DNA of 64,000 nt from Pseudarthrobacter sulfonivorans (lineage in GTDB: Bacteria; Actinomycetota; Actinomycetes; Actinomycetales; Micrococcaceae), in assembly GCF_014712225.1 (NCBI RefSeq), contig NZ_JACXBW010000009.1, positions 124,001 to 188,000 of the forward strand. The letters are read 5' to 3'. Within the stretch, counting starts at the first letter, position 1, and every line of letters starts with the position of its first letter. Made by a program: the position numbers and the translations under genes. The notes beneath the pieces are model-generated. The model searched no databases. It saw only the letters and a list, made by a program, of their open reading frames with translations, and had not been told where the DNA came from. This document shows positions 1 to 9,300 of the stretch, one piece after another.

Positions 1-2
1 CG

Positions 3-656
3 GGCAGCAGTCCGCCGGCGTCGGAGCCTACTCCCACGCCGAGCGGGTCGGCCACTGCGGCTCCCGGCCCGGCCGCCACAGCAGCCGCCTGGAAAACCTT
101 TACCGACCCCGGCCGGACCGTCAGTTTTGACCTCCCCGACCAATGGATCGCCCAGTCCGTCACGCCCGAGGATGGGGCGCTGCCCGGTGCGTTGAAGATC
201 GAGGTGAAAAAGCAGGACGGCACCTTCATGGCTGCCCTGCGGACGGGACTGCCGCCGTCGGAGCCTGCGTGCCCTGACACCGGGAAGAAACCCTACGTCG
301 TCATCAGCAGTGTGCCGGTGGCACTTCCCGGCCTGACGGGCGAAGGCACCATCGCGCCGCACGCGGTGTACCGCGTGATCCAGGGCTACCGGTACTTCGG
401 CTCGTACGGCATCACCAACATTGTTGGCGGGGCGGACGGGCAGGCCTGCGAACTGCGCAACGTGGTCCGCGGCCCCGCGGGCAAGGGAGACTATTCCTTT
501 GGCGACGTCATTGCCCTGAAAGCCTTTGCCCCGGATGAAAAGGTGGCCCCTGCCAAGGCCTTTGACACCCTGGACCAGGCAGCCAAGTACGTCAATGAGG
601 GCCCGGACTTCGCGAATGTGCAGCGGATGCTAATGTCTCTGGAGATCAAAAACTAG
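3..656 (+). CDS. Secreted or lipid-anchored protein, C-terminal part (5' end outside window)
   Basis: An open frame enters from the left edge with its first complete codon at 3 and ends at 656. The visible 217 residues begin with a Pro/Ser/Thr/Ala-rich linker, typical of the stretch after a lipobox or signal peptide, followed by a compact domain starting near KTFTDPGRTVSFDLPDQW. That phrase resembles small extracytoplasmic domains of actinobacterial lipoproteins. A TTG at 192 lies inside the domain and is not a believable start. Two cysteines in the domain could form a disulfide. I do not recognise a named family, and the function is unknown. The short hairpin just after the stop suggests the transcript ends here. 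Confidence 0.6.
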   Translation, partial: GSSPPASEPTPTPSGSATAAPGPAATAAAWKTFTDPGRTVSFDLPDQWIAQSVTPEDGALPGALKIEVKKQDGTFMAALRTGLPPSEPACPDTGKKPYVVISSVPVALPGLTGEGTIAPHAVYRVIQGYRYFGSYGITNIVGGADGQACELRNVVRGPAGKGDYSFGDVIALKAFAPDEKVAPAKAFDTLDQAAKYVNEGPDFANVQRMLMSLEIKN

Positions 657-663
657 TCCCGCC

Positions 664-684
664 CCCGGCGCCATCAGCGCCGGG
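664..684 (+). terminator. Small GC hairpin after the first gene
   Basis: CCCGGCGC and GCGCCGGG form a perfect 8-bp stem with a 5-base loop, seven bases after the stop. No T-run follows, so termination strength is uncertain. Confidence 0.4.
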
Positions 685-726
685 TCAGAGCGGCTGTTCT
701 GCCACTACCTCACACCCCGGAGATAC

Positions 727-1533
727 ATGGAACGCACTGTTGCCGCCCGCATGGTTTTCAAAACCGTGGCTGACACCAAGGCAGCCTTGGCCATCGCCGT
801 AGCCAAAAACCGCGGCTACACCTCGTTCGAAGAATCCCTCACCGTCACGGCTGGCGGGGCCGCGGTACCGTTCCGCGAACTGGCCGACTATCACGGCGGC
901 CGCCTCCACTACATGGAGTTTGCAGAGCCGGCGGAAGTGACGGTGGAGTACTCTGCGACGGTTGCTGGCAGGGCGGAGCCGGAGGAGCCAACCCTGGCCG
1001 AGCTCATCCGTTATGTCCGGCCGAGCCGCTACGCGGAGTCCGACCGGCTCCTGCCCACCGCTTACGCCGAGTTCGGCGGCCTGCACGGTGCTGGGCTGCT
1101 CCAGGCAGTCAGGAACTGGGTCCACGGCGAGTTGAGGTACGTCAGCGGCTCGTCGCGAGGCACTGACGGGGCAGTCGAAACGCTCCTGCACCGCCGCGGC
1201 GTATGCCGGGACTTCGCGCATCTGGCCATCGCGCTGCTCCGTTCGAAGGACATCCCGGCACGGCTCGCGGCCGTATATGCGCCGGGGCTGGCCCCGATGG
1301 ATTTTCACGCCGTGGCGGAGGCCCATGTCGATGGCGCCTGGCATGTCATCGACCCCACGGGGCTGGCCCCGCGGGAGTCGATGCTGCGGATCACGGCAGG
1401 CCGGGACTCATCCGACACGGCATTCCTGTCCACCGTGGGCGGGCGCCTGACCCTGAACGAGCTGCGCGTCACCGCGGTGGTCAACGGCCAGCTGCCCGCC
1501 GAGGATCCGGCCAGGATGGTGGCTCTGGGCTAG
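727..1533 (+). CDS. Transglutaminase-like (cysteine protease fold) protein
   Basis: 268 residues, ATG start with GGAG a few bases upstream. The N-terminal ~110 residues match the beta-rich domain that precedes transglutaminase cores in this family. The core follows, with the apparent catalytic triad Cys160 (GVCRDFAHL), His194 (MDFHAVAEA) and Asp209 (HVIDPTGLAP), all in the usual order and spacing. There is no signal peptide or membrane helix, so the protein is probably cytoplasmic. Bacterial proteins of this type are mostly predicted peptidases or amidases; substrate cannot be read from sequence. It stands alone, convergent with the MarR-LLM operon. Family assignment is firm, activity is inferred. 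Confidence 0.85.
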   Translation: MERTVAARMVFKTVADTKAALAIAVAKNRGYTSFEESLTVTAGGAAVPFRELADYHGGRLHYMEFAEPAEVTVEYSATVAGRAEPEEPTLAELIRYVRPSRYAESDRLLPTAYAEFGGLHGAGLLQAVRNWVHGELRYVSGSSRGTDGAVETLLHRRGVCRDFAHLAIALLRSKDIPARLAAVYAPGLAPMDFHAVAEAHVDGAWHVIDPTGLAPRESMLRITAGRDSSDTAFLSTVGGRLTLNELRVTAVVNGQLPAEDPARMVALG

Positions 1534-1574
1534 CCAATCCGGGGTGTCTGGTCCGGGCTGTCTGGTTCCAGGCT

Positions 1575-1607
1575 GGCCGGTCCGGGCTGTCGGCTTCCGG
1601 ACCGGCC
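1575..1607. terminator. Hairpin between convergent genes
   Basis: GGCCGGTCCGG at 1575-1585 pairs perfectly with CCGGACCGGCC at 1597-1607 across an 11-base loop. It lies in the 109-base gap between the transglutaminase and marR stops and could terminate both transcripts. There is no clear U-tract on either side. Confidence 0.45.
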
Positions 1608-1642
1608 TGCCAGGGGGCCGGCCGGGGCGCTGAGTCCGGCGT

Positions 1643-2113
1643 TTACTTGAGTGGTTTGGCACCCACGGAATTACGGAGCTTGTCCGTCAGCCGCTGAAGC
1701 TCTTTTTGCTCGGCAGCTGTCAGGGCCGGCACCACCAGGCTGGAGATGTCCCGCACGTGCTCGCGGCCGATCTCCTTCTGCAGTGCCGCCCCTTCCTCGG
1801 TCAGCTTCAACAGGACGCCCCGGCCGTCGTCCGGGGCGGGCTGCCGGACCACGAGGCCGCGCTTTTCCAGCCGCTCCACCAGCCTGCTCAGGCTCGACTG
1901 GCTCAGCAGGACATGGTCGTTGAGTTCGTTGAGCCGAAGCCAGCCGGACGGGCACCGGGAGAGTGTGAACAGGACGTCGTACTCGTTGATGGCCACGTTT
2001 TTGAAGGCCTTGCCCGCCTGGAGTTTGCGCATGACCGCCACCTGGGCCCGGAAAAGCGACTCCCAGGTCTCCGCCGCCAGCCGGCTCGGCGCTTCCTTGC
2101 CTTCGGCAGCCAT
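1643..2113 (-). CDS. MarR-family transcriptional regulator
   Basis: About 156 residues. A winged helix-turn-helix is visible around residues 45-110 (NEYDVLFTLSRCPSGWLRLNELNDHVLLSQSSL, then LVERLEKRGLV and the DDGRG wing). The ATG at 2113 overlaps the TGA of the upstream LLM gene (TGATG), implying translational coupling; a GTG one codon earlier (2116) is also possible. Being second in an operon with a flavin-dependent oxidoreductase suggests a sensor of an aromatic or phenolic compound or redox stress handled by that enzyme. A short palindrome over the operon promoter (3278-3291) is a candidate autoregulatory site. Ligand unknown. Confidence 0.87.
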   Translation of the reverse strand: MAAEGKEAPSRLAAETWESLFRAQVAVMRKLQAGKAFKNVAINEYDVLFTLSRCPSGWLRLNELNDHVLLSQSSLSRLVERLEKRGLVVRQPAPDDGRGVLLKLTEEGAALQKEIGREHVRDISSLVVPALTAAEQKELQRLTDKLRNSVGAKPLK

Positions 2114-3222
2114 CACGCCTCCGAGGATGTTTTTTCGTTGGCCTGGGATGCCATGAGGGCAGCCACGCGGCCGGCGTGGGTGGGGGGCTCCGGCACGTGG
2201 GCCGGCTTCTTGGCAGCGTACTCCTTGCGCAGGACCGGGAGGACTTCCTCACCGAAGAGGTCCAGCTGCTCCAGGACGGTTTTCAGCGGGAGCCCTGCGT
2301 GGTCAATCAGGAACAGCTGGCGCTGGTAGTCGCCGAAGTACTCACGGAACGTCAGCGTCTTCTCGATGACCTCCTGCGGGCTTCCCACGGTGAGGGGAGT
2401 CTGCGAGGTGAAGTCCTCCATCGACGGGCCGTGGCCGTAAACGGGCGCGTTATCGAAGTAGGGACGGAATTCCTTGACGGCATCCTGGGAGTTCTTGCGC
2501 ATGAAGAACTGGCCACCGAGCCCCACGATTGCCTGGTCCGCCGTGCCGTGGCCGTAGTGCTCGTAGCGTTCGCGGTAGAGGCCGATCAGCTGCTGGTAGT
2601 GCTCCTTGGGCCAGAAGATGTTGTTGGCAAAGAAGCCGTCGCCGTAGTAGGCGGCCACTTCTGCGATCTGCGGCGTGCGGATGGAGCCGTGCCACACGAA
2701 GGGGGCGACGCCGTCGAGCGGGCGGGGCGTGGACGTGAAGTTCTGCAGCGGCGTGCGGAACTTGCCGGACCAGTTGACCGTGTCCTCGTCCCAGAGCCGG
2801 CGCAGCAGGCTGTAGTTCTCGATGGCCAGTTCCACGCCGTCCTGGATGTTCTTGCCGAACCAAGGGTAGACAGGGGCCGTGTTGCCGCGGCCCAGGACAA
2901 GGTCCACGCGGCCATCCGCCAGGTGCTGGAGCATCGCGAAGTCTTCGGCGATCTTGACCGGATCGTTGGTGGTGATCAGTGTTGTGGCCGTTGACAGGGT
3001 GATCCGCTCGGTCTGGGCGGCGATGTAGGCAAGCGTCGTGGTGGGGGAGGATGAGAAGAAGGGGCGGTTGTGGTGCTCGCCGATGGCGTAGACATCCATG
3101 CCGATTTCTTCGACCTTCCTGGCGATGGCAACGGACGCCTTGATGCGTTCGTTCTCGGTGGGTGTGCGGCCGGTGGTGGGGTCAGCGGTGATGTCGCTGA
3201 CGCTGAATACGCCGATTTGCAT
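2113..3222 (-). CDS. LLM-class flavin-dependent monooxygenase (CE1758-like)
   Basis: 369 residues, bacterial luciferase-like TIM-barrel enzyme using FMNH2 or F420-type reduced flavin. The N-terminus MQIGVFSVSDIT, the GEHHNRPFFSSSPTT segment and LVLGRGNTAPVYPWFG are typical of this subfamily. I chose the ATG at 3222 because GGAAGG lies just upstream and the protein begins with the expected first beta strand; the in-frame extension to 3264 lacks this. The gene overlaps the following marR by one base, so the two form an operon. Substrate is unknown: the family includes oxidoreductases acting on aromatics, sulfonates and long-chain aldehydes. Confidence 0.85.
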   Translation of the reverse strand: MQIGVFSVSDITADPTTGRTPTENERIKASVAIARKVEEIGMDVYAIGEHHNRPFFSSSPTTTLAYIAAQTERITLSTATTLITTNDPVKIAEDFAMLQHLADGRVDLVLGRGNTAPVYPWFGKNIQDGVELAIENYSLLRRLWDEDTVNWSGKFRTPLQNFTSTPRPLDGVAPFVWHGSIRTPQIAEVAAYYGDGFFANNIFWPKEHYQQLIGLYRERYEHYGHGTADQAIVGLGGQFFMRKNSQDAVKEFRPYFDNAPVYGHGPSMEDFTSQTPLTVGSPQEVIEKTLTFREYFGDYQRQLFLIDHAGLPLKTVLEQLDLFGEEVLPVLRKEYAAKKPAHVPEPPTHAGRVAALMASQANEKTSSEA

Positions 3223-3262
3223 GGTTGGCCTTCCGTTCCTGGACTTCTCTGGGATTGTTATC

Positions 3263-3291
3263 AATATACCAGATGTTCATGCATTTGCATG
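3263..3291 (-). promoter_or_regulatory. Probable promoter and MarR operator of the LLM-marR operon
   Basis: On the minus strand TATATT (3268-3263) is a good -10, and 17 bases upstream the -35 position is occupied by one half of the palindrome CATGCA-TT-TGCATG (3278-3291). Placement over the -35 element is what an autorepressing MarR operator would look like. Both elements are seen; function is inferred. Confidence 0.45.
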
Positions 3292-3414
3292 TATCGAGGG
3301 CTTCAACGTTTCATGGGCCCGGAAATTCCCTTCGCAACCCCACGCGGCCGGACCGCATTGCACTGCGGCAGGCGGACTCTGCGGGAAAGGGCTTGCCGAG
3401 TATGCCCCAAACCT

Positions 3415-3443
3415 TTGACATGTGGGCCGAATCACTCTAGATT
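3415..3443 (+). promoter_or_regulatory. Sigma-70-type promoter of the NMT1/THI5-like ABC operon
   Basis: A perfect TTGACA at 3415-3420 is followed after 17 bases by TAGATT at 3438-3443 (4/6 to consensus). The expected start near 3450 leaves a ~50-base leader before the permease ATG. No thiamine pyrophosphate riboswitch core (CUGAGA, etc.) is visible in this leader. Confidence 0.6.
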
Positions 3444-3501
3444 GTGGATCAGGAAAGCGCATTCCAAGCTCCTGTCCCTTTCTATAACGCGGAGAATCCC
3501 C

Positions 3502-4377
3502 ATGCCATCAACCGTCAGCGATGCCCGAGCGGTGAGTGTCCAGTCCGAACGGCAAAGCCCCGATATGGATCCACGTCCCCGCAAGAACAACTTCCTCGCG
3601 AAATGGGCAGCAGAGTTTTGGCGGCCCGTGGCGTTCGTCTTCGCCCTTGTGCTTTTGTGGTGGCTGGTCACCGCGCAGAAGTGGGTGGCTCCCTTCATTC
3701 TTCCCAGTCCCCAGGACACCCTCAGGGCCCTGAGCGAGAACGGAACGTATCTGGCCCAGCACACGGGCGTGACAACGCTGGAGACCGTCCTGGGCTTTGT
3801 CATTGCCATACTTCTGGGTGAACTCGTCGCGGTCCTGATGGTCTACTCGCGGTCGCTGGAGAAGACCATGTACCCCATCATCCTGTTCGCGCAGGTTATC
3901 CCAAAGATCGCCATTGCTCCCTTGTTCGTGGTCTGGCTTGGCTTTGGCCTGGAGCCGAAGATCTGGGTCGCGGTGCTGATGGCCTTTTTCCCCATCGTGG
4001 TATCCGGCATGGCCGGCCTGCGGTCAGTCGATCCGGAAATCCTGGAGCTGACCTCGACCATGGGAGCCAATCCCTTCAAAACATTCCTCAAGGTCCGGCT
4101 GCCGGCGTCGCTGCCCCAGCTGTTCTCCGGTCTTAAGGTGGCGGCAACCCTGGCGGTCACGGGCGCAGTCGTCGGGGAATTCGTCGGGGCCAATGAGGGC
4201 CTTGGCTACGTCATCCTCCAGGCCAACGGCAACATCGACACGGCCATGCTCTTCGCGGCCCTGATCATCATGTCCCTCCTGGGCATTCTGCTCTTCGCGA
4301 TCATCCAGATTGCCGAATGGTTCCTCGTTCCGTGGCAGGCCTCGCGGCGCACCGGCGGCGCATCCACCAACGGCTAA
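3502..4377 (+). CDS. ABC transporter permease, SsuC/TauC/ThiX type
   Basis: 291 residues, inner-membrane subunit of an importer. The ATG at 3502 has GGAG seven bases upstream; longer frames upstream cross the promoter. About six hydrophobic helices are visible, beginning PVAFVFALVLLWWLVTA. The cytoplasmic EAA loop that docks the ATPase is clear (ELTSTMGANPFKTFLKVRLPASLPQLFSGLK). It is followed 38 bases later by the binding protein and then the ATPase, a complete NitT/TauT-family importer. Substrates in this family include sulfonates, pyrimidine precursors of thiamine and riboflavin-related compounds; which applies is set by the binding protein. Confidence 0.88.
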   Translation: MPSTVSDARAVSVQSERQSPDMDPRPRKNNFLAKWAAEFWRPVAFVFALVLLWWLVTAQKWVAPFILPSPQDTLRALSENGTYLAQHTGVTTLETVLGFVIAILLGELVAVLMVYSRSLEKTMYPIILFAQVIPKIAIAPLFVVWLGFGLEPKIWVAVLMAFFPIVVSGMAGLRSVDPEILELTSTMGANPFKTFLKVRLPASLPQLFSGLKVAATLAVTGAVVGEFVGANEGLGYVILQANGNIDTAMLFAALIIMSLLGILLFAIIQIAEWFLVPWQASRRTGGASTNG

Positions 4378-4415
4378 TTCCTTTACCCGCATTCCAACTC
4401 AATGGAGAGAACACT

Positions 4416-5438
4416 ATGAAACTTGTCCGTACAGCCGTCCTGGCCGCCATCGCGGCGGGATCACTCGCCCTCACAGGATGCGGTGGAGCAACGCAGCCTG
4501 GAACCGCTGCCTCCGGATCCGCAGAGTCAAAACCCGCGACCCTGATGTTGAACTGGTATCCCTATGGCGAGCACGCTGCGTTTTACTACGGAGTGCAAGA
4601 GGGCATCTTCAAAAAGCACGGCATCGACCTGACCATCAAGGCGGGCCAGGGTTCCACCAAGACTGTCCAGGCAACCGGCCAGGGCCAGATGGACTTCGGC
4701 TGGGCCGATACCCCCGCGGTCCTGGCCAACGTGGACAAAGGGGTCAAGGTGAAAAGCCTCGGCGTCTACCTGCAGACCACTCCCTCTGCCGTGCAGGTCT
4801 TCACCGACTCGGGAATCAAGGAGGTAGCCGACCTCAAAGGCAAGACCATCGCCACGTCTGCCGGAGATGCTCCCAGCGTCACCTTTCCGCTCTTCCTGAA
4901 GGCAGCAGGCCTTGCGGAAACGGATGTGAAGCAGCAGAACCTCGACGCTGCAGGAAAGGTCGCGGCGGTCCTCTCAAACAAGGTCGATGGCCTGATTGGA
5001 TTCGCCCACGACCAGGGGCCGACCATTGCAGCCAAGAGTGGCAAGGCCATGACGTACTTGCGCTACTCCGACCAGGGCATCAACTTCTACTCGAACGGCC
5101 TGATCTCCTCCGATGACTACCTGGCCAAGAACCCTGCCCTGGCCAAGGAGATGATGGCTGCCGTCTCGGAATCGTTCACGGCGGCCATAGCCAATCCTGA
5201 AGCTGCTGCCAAGTCGATGGAAGGCAAAGACCCCCAGGTCCCGGCACAGGCCGTGGTGCTGGAACAGTGGACAGAAACCATCAAACTGCTCAGCACGCCG
5301 GCCACCAAGGGCAAGAACCCGGGCATCAATGATCCCGCTGACTGGGCTTCAACCATCAAGACGCTTTCCGGAGCAGGCCTCATCGGAGAAGGCAGCGACG
5401 CGTCCAAATACTTCGATTCGCAGTACCAGCCAAAGTGA
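4416..5438 (+). CDS. ABC transporter substrate-binding lipoprotein, NMT1/THI5 family
   Basis: 340 residues. GGAGAG precedes the ATG at 4416. The signal peptide ends in the lipobox LTGC, so the protein should be lipid-anchored on the outer face of the membrane. The mature part carries NMT1/THI5 features: MLNWYPYGEHAAFYYGVQEGIFKKHGID near the N-terminus, GQMDFGWADTPAVL, and LKGKTIATSAGDAPSVTFPLFLKAAG. This resembles binding proteins for hydroxymethylpyrimidine-type or aromatic sulfonate ligands. No thiamine gene or TPP riboswitch accompanies the operon, so a thiamine-precursor role is only one possibility. Confidence 0.85.
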   Translation: MKLVRTAVLAAIAAGSLALTGCGGATQPGTAASGSAESKPATLMLNWYPYGEHAAFYYGVQEGIFKKHGIDLTIKAGQGSTKTVQATGQGQMDFGWADTPAVLANVDKGVKVKSLGVYLQTTPSAVQVFTDSGIKEVADLKGKTIATSAGDAPSVTFPLFLKAAGLAETDVKQQNLDAAGKVAAVLSNKVDGLIGFAHDQGPTIAAKSGKAMTYLRYSDQGINFYSNGLISSDDYLAKNPALAKEMMAAVSESFTAAIANPEAAAKSMEGKDPQVPAQAVVLEQWTETIKLLSTPATKGKNPGINDPADWASTIKTLSGAGLIGEGSDASKYFDSQYQPK

Positions 5439-5452
5439 AAGCTGAGAACGAC

Positions 5453-6262
5453 ATGACAGCCCTTTTGCACGAGAAACGGGTGACTACGACCCAACCGGTT
5501 GTGACCATCGAAAACCTGAACATCACCTACTCCACCAAACGCAGTAGGATGACCGCCCTGGACGGCATCAACCTCAATGTTGAACAGGGCGAATTCCTTT
5601 CAATTGCCGGGCCTTCGGGTTGCGGAAAGTCCACCCTGCTCAAGGTCGTGGCCGGATTGACCGCTGCGACCAGCGGCCAGGCGCAACTGCGGGGCCAGCA
5701 GATCAAGGGGCCGCGCCGCGATATCGGCTACGTCTTCCAGCGGGCGGCACTGCTCGAGTGGCGCAACGTCAGGGGAAACATCCTGCTTCAGGCCGAAATG
5801 CGTGGCATGGATAAGGCCAAGGCAGCCCGGCGCGCGGACGAGCTGATCGAGATGACCGGCCTTGGGGGATTTGAAAAGTCCTTCCCGCATGAGCTGTCCG
5901 GGGGTATGCAGCAGCGGGTTTCCCTGTGCCGGGCTCTCCTGCACGAGCCAGACGTCCTGCTGATGGACGAACCGTTCGGCGCGCTGGACGCCCTGACCCG
6001 GGAACGCATGAACATCGAGCTGCACCGCATCTGGCGCGAAACCGGCACTACGGTGATCCTGGTGACCCACTCCGTGGCTGAGGCGGTGTTCCTGGCCAAC
6101 CGCGTGGTGGTGATGAGTGCCCGGCCCGGCACGATCCTCGAAACCCTTGACGTGCCGCTCGGTTCGCATCGTGACTATGCGGCAACCATGGAGGATCCGG
6201 ACTTCGTGAGGGTTTCGGCGCGCGTGCGGGAGCTGCTGGGGGCATCACACACCGCCGAGTAA
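5453..6262 (+). CDS. ABC transporter ATP-binding protein, SsuB/TauB/ThiZ type
   Basis: 269 residues from the ATG at 5453, which has GAGAA nearby; a GTG at 5435 that overlaps the previous stop (GTGA) is an alternative giving 275. Walker A GPSGCGKST is near residue 54, the signature is LSGGMQQR, Walker B is LLMDEPFGALD and the switch His is in LVTHSV. The C-terminal region ends with the short extension typical of nitrate/taurine-type ATPases. It completes the importer with the two upstream genes, and a strong hairpin terminator follows at 6299. Confidence 0.9.
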   Translation: MTALLHEKRVTTTQPVVTIENLNITYSTKRSRMTALDGINLNVEQGEFLSIAGPSGCGKSTLLKVVAGLTAATSGQAQLRGQQIKGPRRDIGYVFQRAALLEWRNVRGNILLQAEMRGMDKAKAARRADELIEMTGLGGFEKSFPHELSGGMQQRVSLCRALLHEPDVLLMDEPFGALDALTRERMNIELHRIWRETGTTVILVTHSVAEAVFLANRVVVMSARPGTILETLDVPLGSHRDYAATMEDPDFVRVSARVRELLGASHTAE

Positions 6263-6298
6263 GCGGCGGGCGGGCATCACGAAGGAGCGTCCGAAGCG

Positions 6299-6330
6299 GG
6301 GAGGGGGAGCCGAATGGCTCCCCCTCCCTT
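6299..6330 (+). terminator. Strong rho-independent terminator of the ABC operon
   Basis: GGGAGGGGGAGCC (6299-6311) and GGCTCCCCCTCCC (6316-6328) make a perfect 13-bp stem with a GAAT tetraloop followed by TTT. It also lies downstream of the convergent RND gene. Confidence 0.8.
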
Positions 6331-6399
6331 TCGCTTCTGCGACTTCTGCGACGTCTGCGATGGAGGAAGCACGTACGGTGTTGCCCCTCCGGCGCGGGG

Positions 6400-9300
6400 C
6401 TACTCGGGGTCGCCCGCGGCGGCGCGGCGGCCGCTGACCTTGGGCGTCATGCCGGTGGTCCAGTCGCTGAACTCTGCGTCGACGTCGTCCGCCGCCGCAA
6501 ACTCAGGGCGCTCCTGCAGGGCCAGGAGCAGCGTTCTGCGTTCCCGCCGCCCCTCCACGAGGCGGTACAGCACGGGAACCAGCACCAGAGTCAGGGCAGT
6601 GGAGGACACCAGCCCGCCGATGACCACCACTGCCAGTGGCTGGGAGATGAAACCGCCGCCCCCGGTCAGACCCAGCGCCATGGGCGTCAGGGCGAAGACA
6701 GTGGCGAGGGCGGTCATCAGGATGGGGCGGAGGCGCTGCCGCGCCCCGTGCGTGATGGCGTCCGCCACGGTCATCCCGGGCAGGCCGTTCCGCGGCTGCC
6801 GGTATTGGTTGATGAGGTCGATGAGCACGATCGCGTTGGTGACCACGATTCCCACGAGCATCAGCATGCCGATCAGGGATGGCAGGCCCAGGGGAACGCC
6901 GGTCGCCAGGAGCAGCGCGACGGCTCCGGTGGCCGCAAACGGAACCGAGACCAGCAGGATCAGCGGCTGGACCAGGGACTTGAAGGTGGCCACCATGATG
7001 ACGTAGACAATGGCGATGGCCGCGAGGAGCGCCAGGCCCAGCTGCCGGAAGGACTCTGCCTGCTGGGTGGTGGCGCCGCCCAGTTCCGCCGTGACCCCGG
7101 CGGGCAGGCTGACCTCCGCGAGGCGCTTCTGCACCTCGGCGTTCACCGCACCGAGGTTGGAGCCCGACGGCGTGACTGACACTTTCGCGGTCTGCTGGCC
7201 GTTGCTGGCGGTGATGGAAACCGGTACGTCCACCTTCTCGACGGAAGCGATGCTGCCCAGGGTCACCGGTCCGGCCGCGGCCGGCAAGGCGATGCCGCGC
7301 ACCGCGTCGATGCTCGTGAACCGGGTGCCTTTGCCGATCTGTACGGGGAAGTCGTTGGTCTCGATCCGGACGGTGCCGGCCGGGATGGGACTGATCGTGG
7401 CGGCCAGGACGCCGGCCACCTGCTCCTCGTTGAGTCCTGCGGCGGCAGTTTTGGCCCGGTCCACCTTGACCTGGACCACCGGCTGGCTGGCCGCGAGGTT
7501 GGTGGTCACCTCGCTGGTCTCCGGGACACCGGTCATGGCTTCCACCACGGTGTCGCTGGCCGTGCGGAGGTCCTCGGAGGTCGCCGCCTTGATGGTGATG
7601 TCCACAGTCGAGGACGTGCCAAAGCCGCCCTGCTGGGAGCCGACGGTAATCTTCCCGGAATCGGCCACCCCGGCCAATTTCGTGCGGACCGTTTCCTGGA
7701 GCTTTGCCTGGTTCACCTTCTCGTCCGTCACCACGGTGAACGTGGAGTTGGAGGAGCCGGAGGAGGTGAGGGCGGCGAAGCCGGCCTGCGCGTTGCCTGA
7801 GGTGACCTGGACGTTCTTGACGCCCTCAATGCCGCGGAGGACTTCCTCGAGCCTTACCGCCGCGGAACTGGTGTCGGCAAGGCTCGTCCCCGCCGGCAGC
7901 ACCTGGCGGACCGTCATGCTGTTCTGGCCGGAATCGCCGAGGAGGTTGGTGGCCAGAAGCGGCGTCATGGCACCTGTCCCGCCGAGCACCAGCAGGGCGG
8001 CAACGAGGGTCCACACCGGATGTTTCTGCGTCTTGCTCAAGATGGGCAGGTAGGCGCGCTGCAGCCGGCTTTTCTGTTCGGACTCGTGCGCCTTGGCCCG
8101 GGCAGCGGCAGCGGCTTCACGGGCGGCGGAGCCTGGTGCGGCAACGGCCGGGCTCTTAAGGAACCAGTAGGCGAGGACCGGAACGATGGTCAACGAGACC
8201 AGCAGGGATGCCAGCAGCGCCATGGTGACCGTCAGCGCGAAGGGCCGGAACAGTTCGCCCGCGAGCTCGCCGACGAAGGCGATGGGCAGGAAGACTGCCA
8301 CGGTGGTCAGCGTCGAGGCGGTGATGGCCCCGGCCACTTCGCGGATCGCGGTGAGGATGGCGGCCACTTTTTCCTCGCCGTAGCTGAGGTGGCGCTTGAT
8401 GTTCTCGATCACCACAATGGAGTCGTCCACCACGCGACCGATCGCGATGGTGAGCCCGCCCAAAGTCAGGATGTTCAGCGAATAGCCCGTCGCCGAAAGC
8501 CCGATGAAAGTCACCAGGAGCGAAAGCGGAATGGACACCGCTGTCACCAGGGTGGAGCGCGCGGACATCAGGAACACCAGGATGACGGCCACCGCGAAGC
8601 CCAGCCCCAACAGGCCCTCGGTGGTGAGGTCCTTGATGGACTTCTCGATGAACGGCGCCTGATCGAACACGGCGGTGAACTTGGCGTTGGATCCCAGTTC
8701 CGCCTCAAGGGCGGCCAGCGAGTCGTTGACGGCGTGGGAAATGCCCACGGTGTCGCCTTCAGGCTTCTTGGTGACGGAAACTGCCAGCGTTTCCTCGCCG
8801 TTGGTCCGGGTAATGGACGTGCGTTCGTTGTCTTTGAGGCTGACGTCCGCGACCGTGCCGATCGTTGCCCCGTTTTTGGCCCCGCCCAGCGGCAGCGACC
8901 TAATGGTGTCCAGGGAGTCCACCGGGCTGCCGATCTGCAGGGACAGGGTCTTGCCCTGTTCCTCGATGGTGCCCGCCGGGATCAGTGATCCGTTGTTCCC
9001 CAGCGCGTTCCGGATGGACTCGATGGTGGCACCGCTGGCGGCCATCGCTTCGGGCCGCGGGAGGACCTCGATGTGCTGGGTTGCCCCGCCGGTTACGTCG
9101 GCGCCGCGGACGCCGTCGATCTTCTGGAGCCGGGGGACCGAGAGCCGCTGGAGGTCCGCGTTGAGTTCGCTGAGCGGCTTGTCCGAGGACACCGCGAGGA
9201 ACACGATGGGGAAGTCGCTGATGCTGCCGGCGAACGCCTGCGGCTGCACGTCCGCCGGCAGGGAACGCTTGGCGTTGGAGATGGCCCGGTCAATCTGGTT

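Noticed and set aside
1548..1592. Direct repeats GGTCCGGGCTGTC after the transglutaminase gene
   Set aside because: Two short copies in low-complexity GC sequence between convergent genes; the hairpin at 1575-1607 explains part of it.
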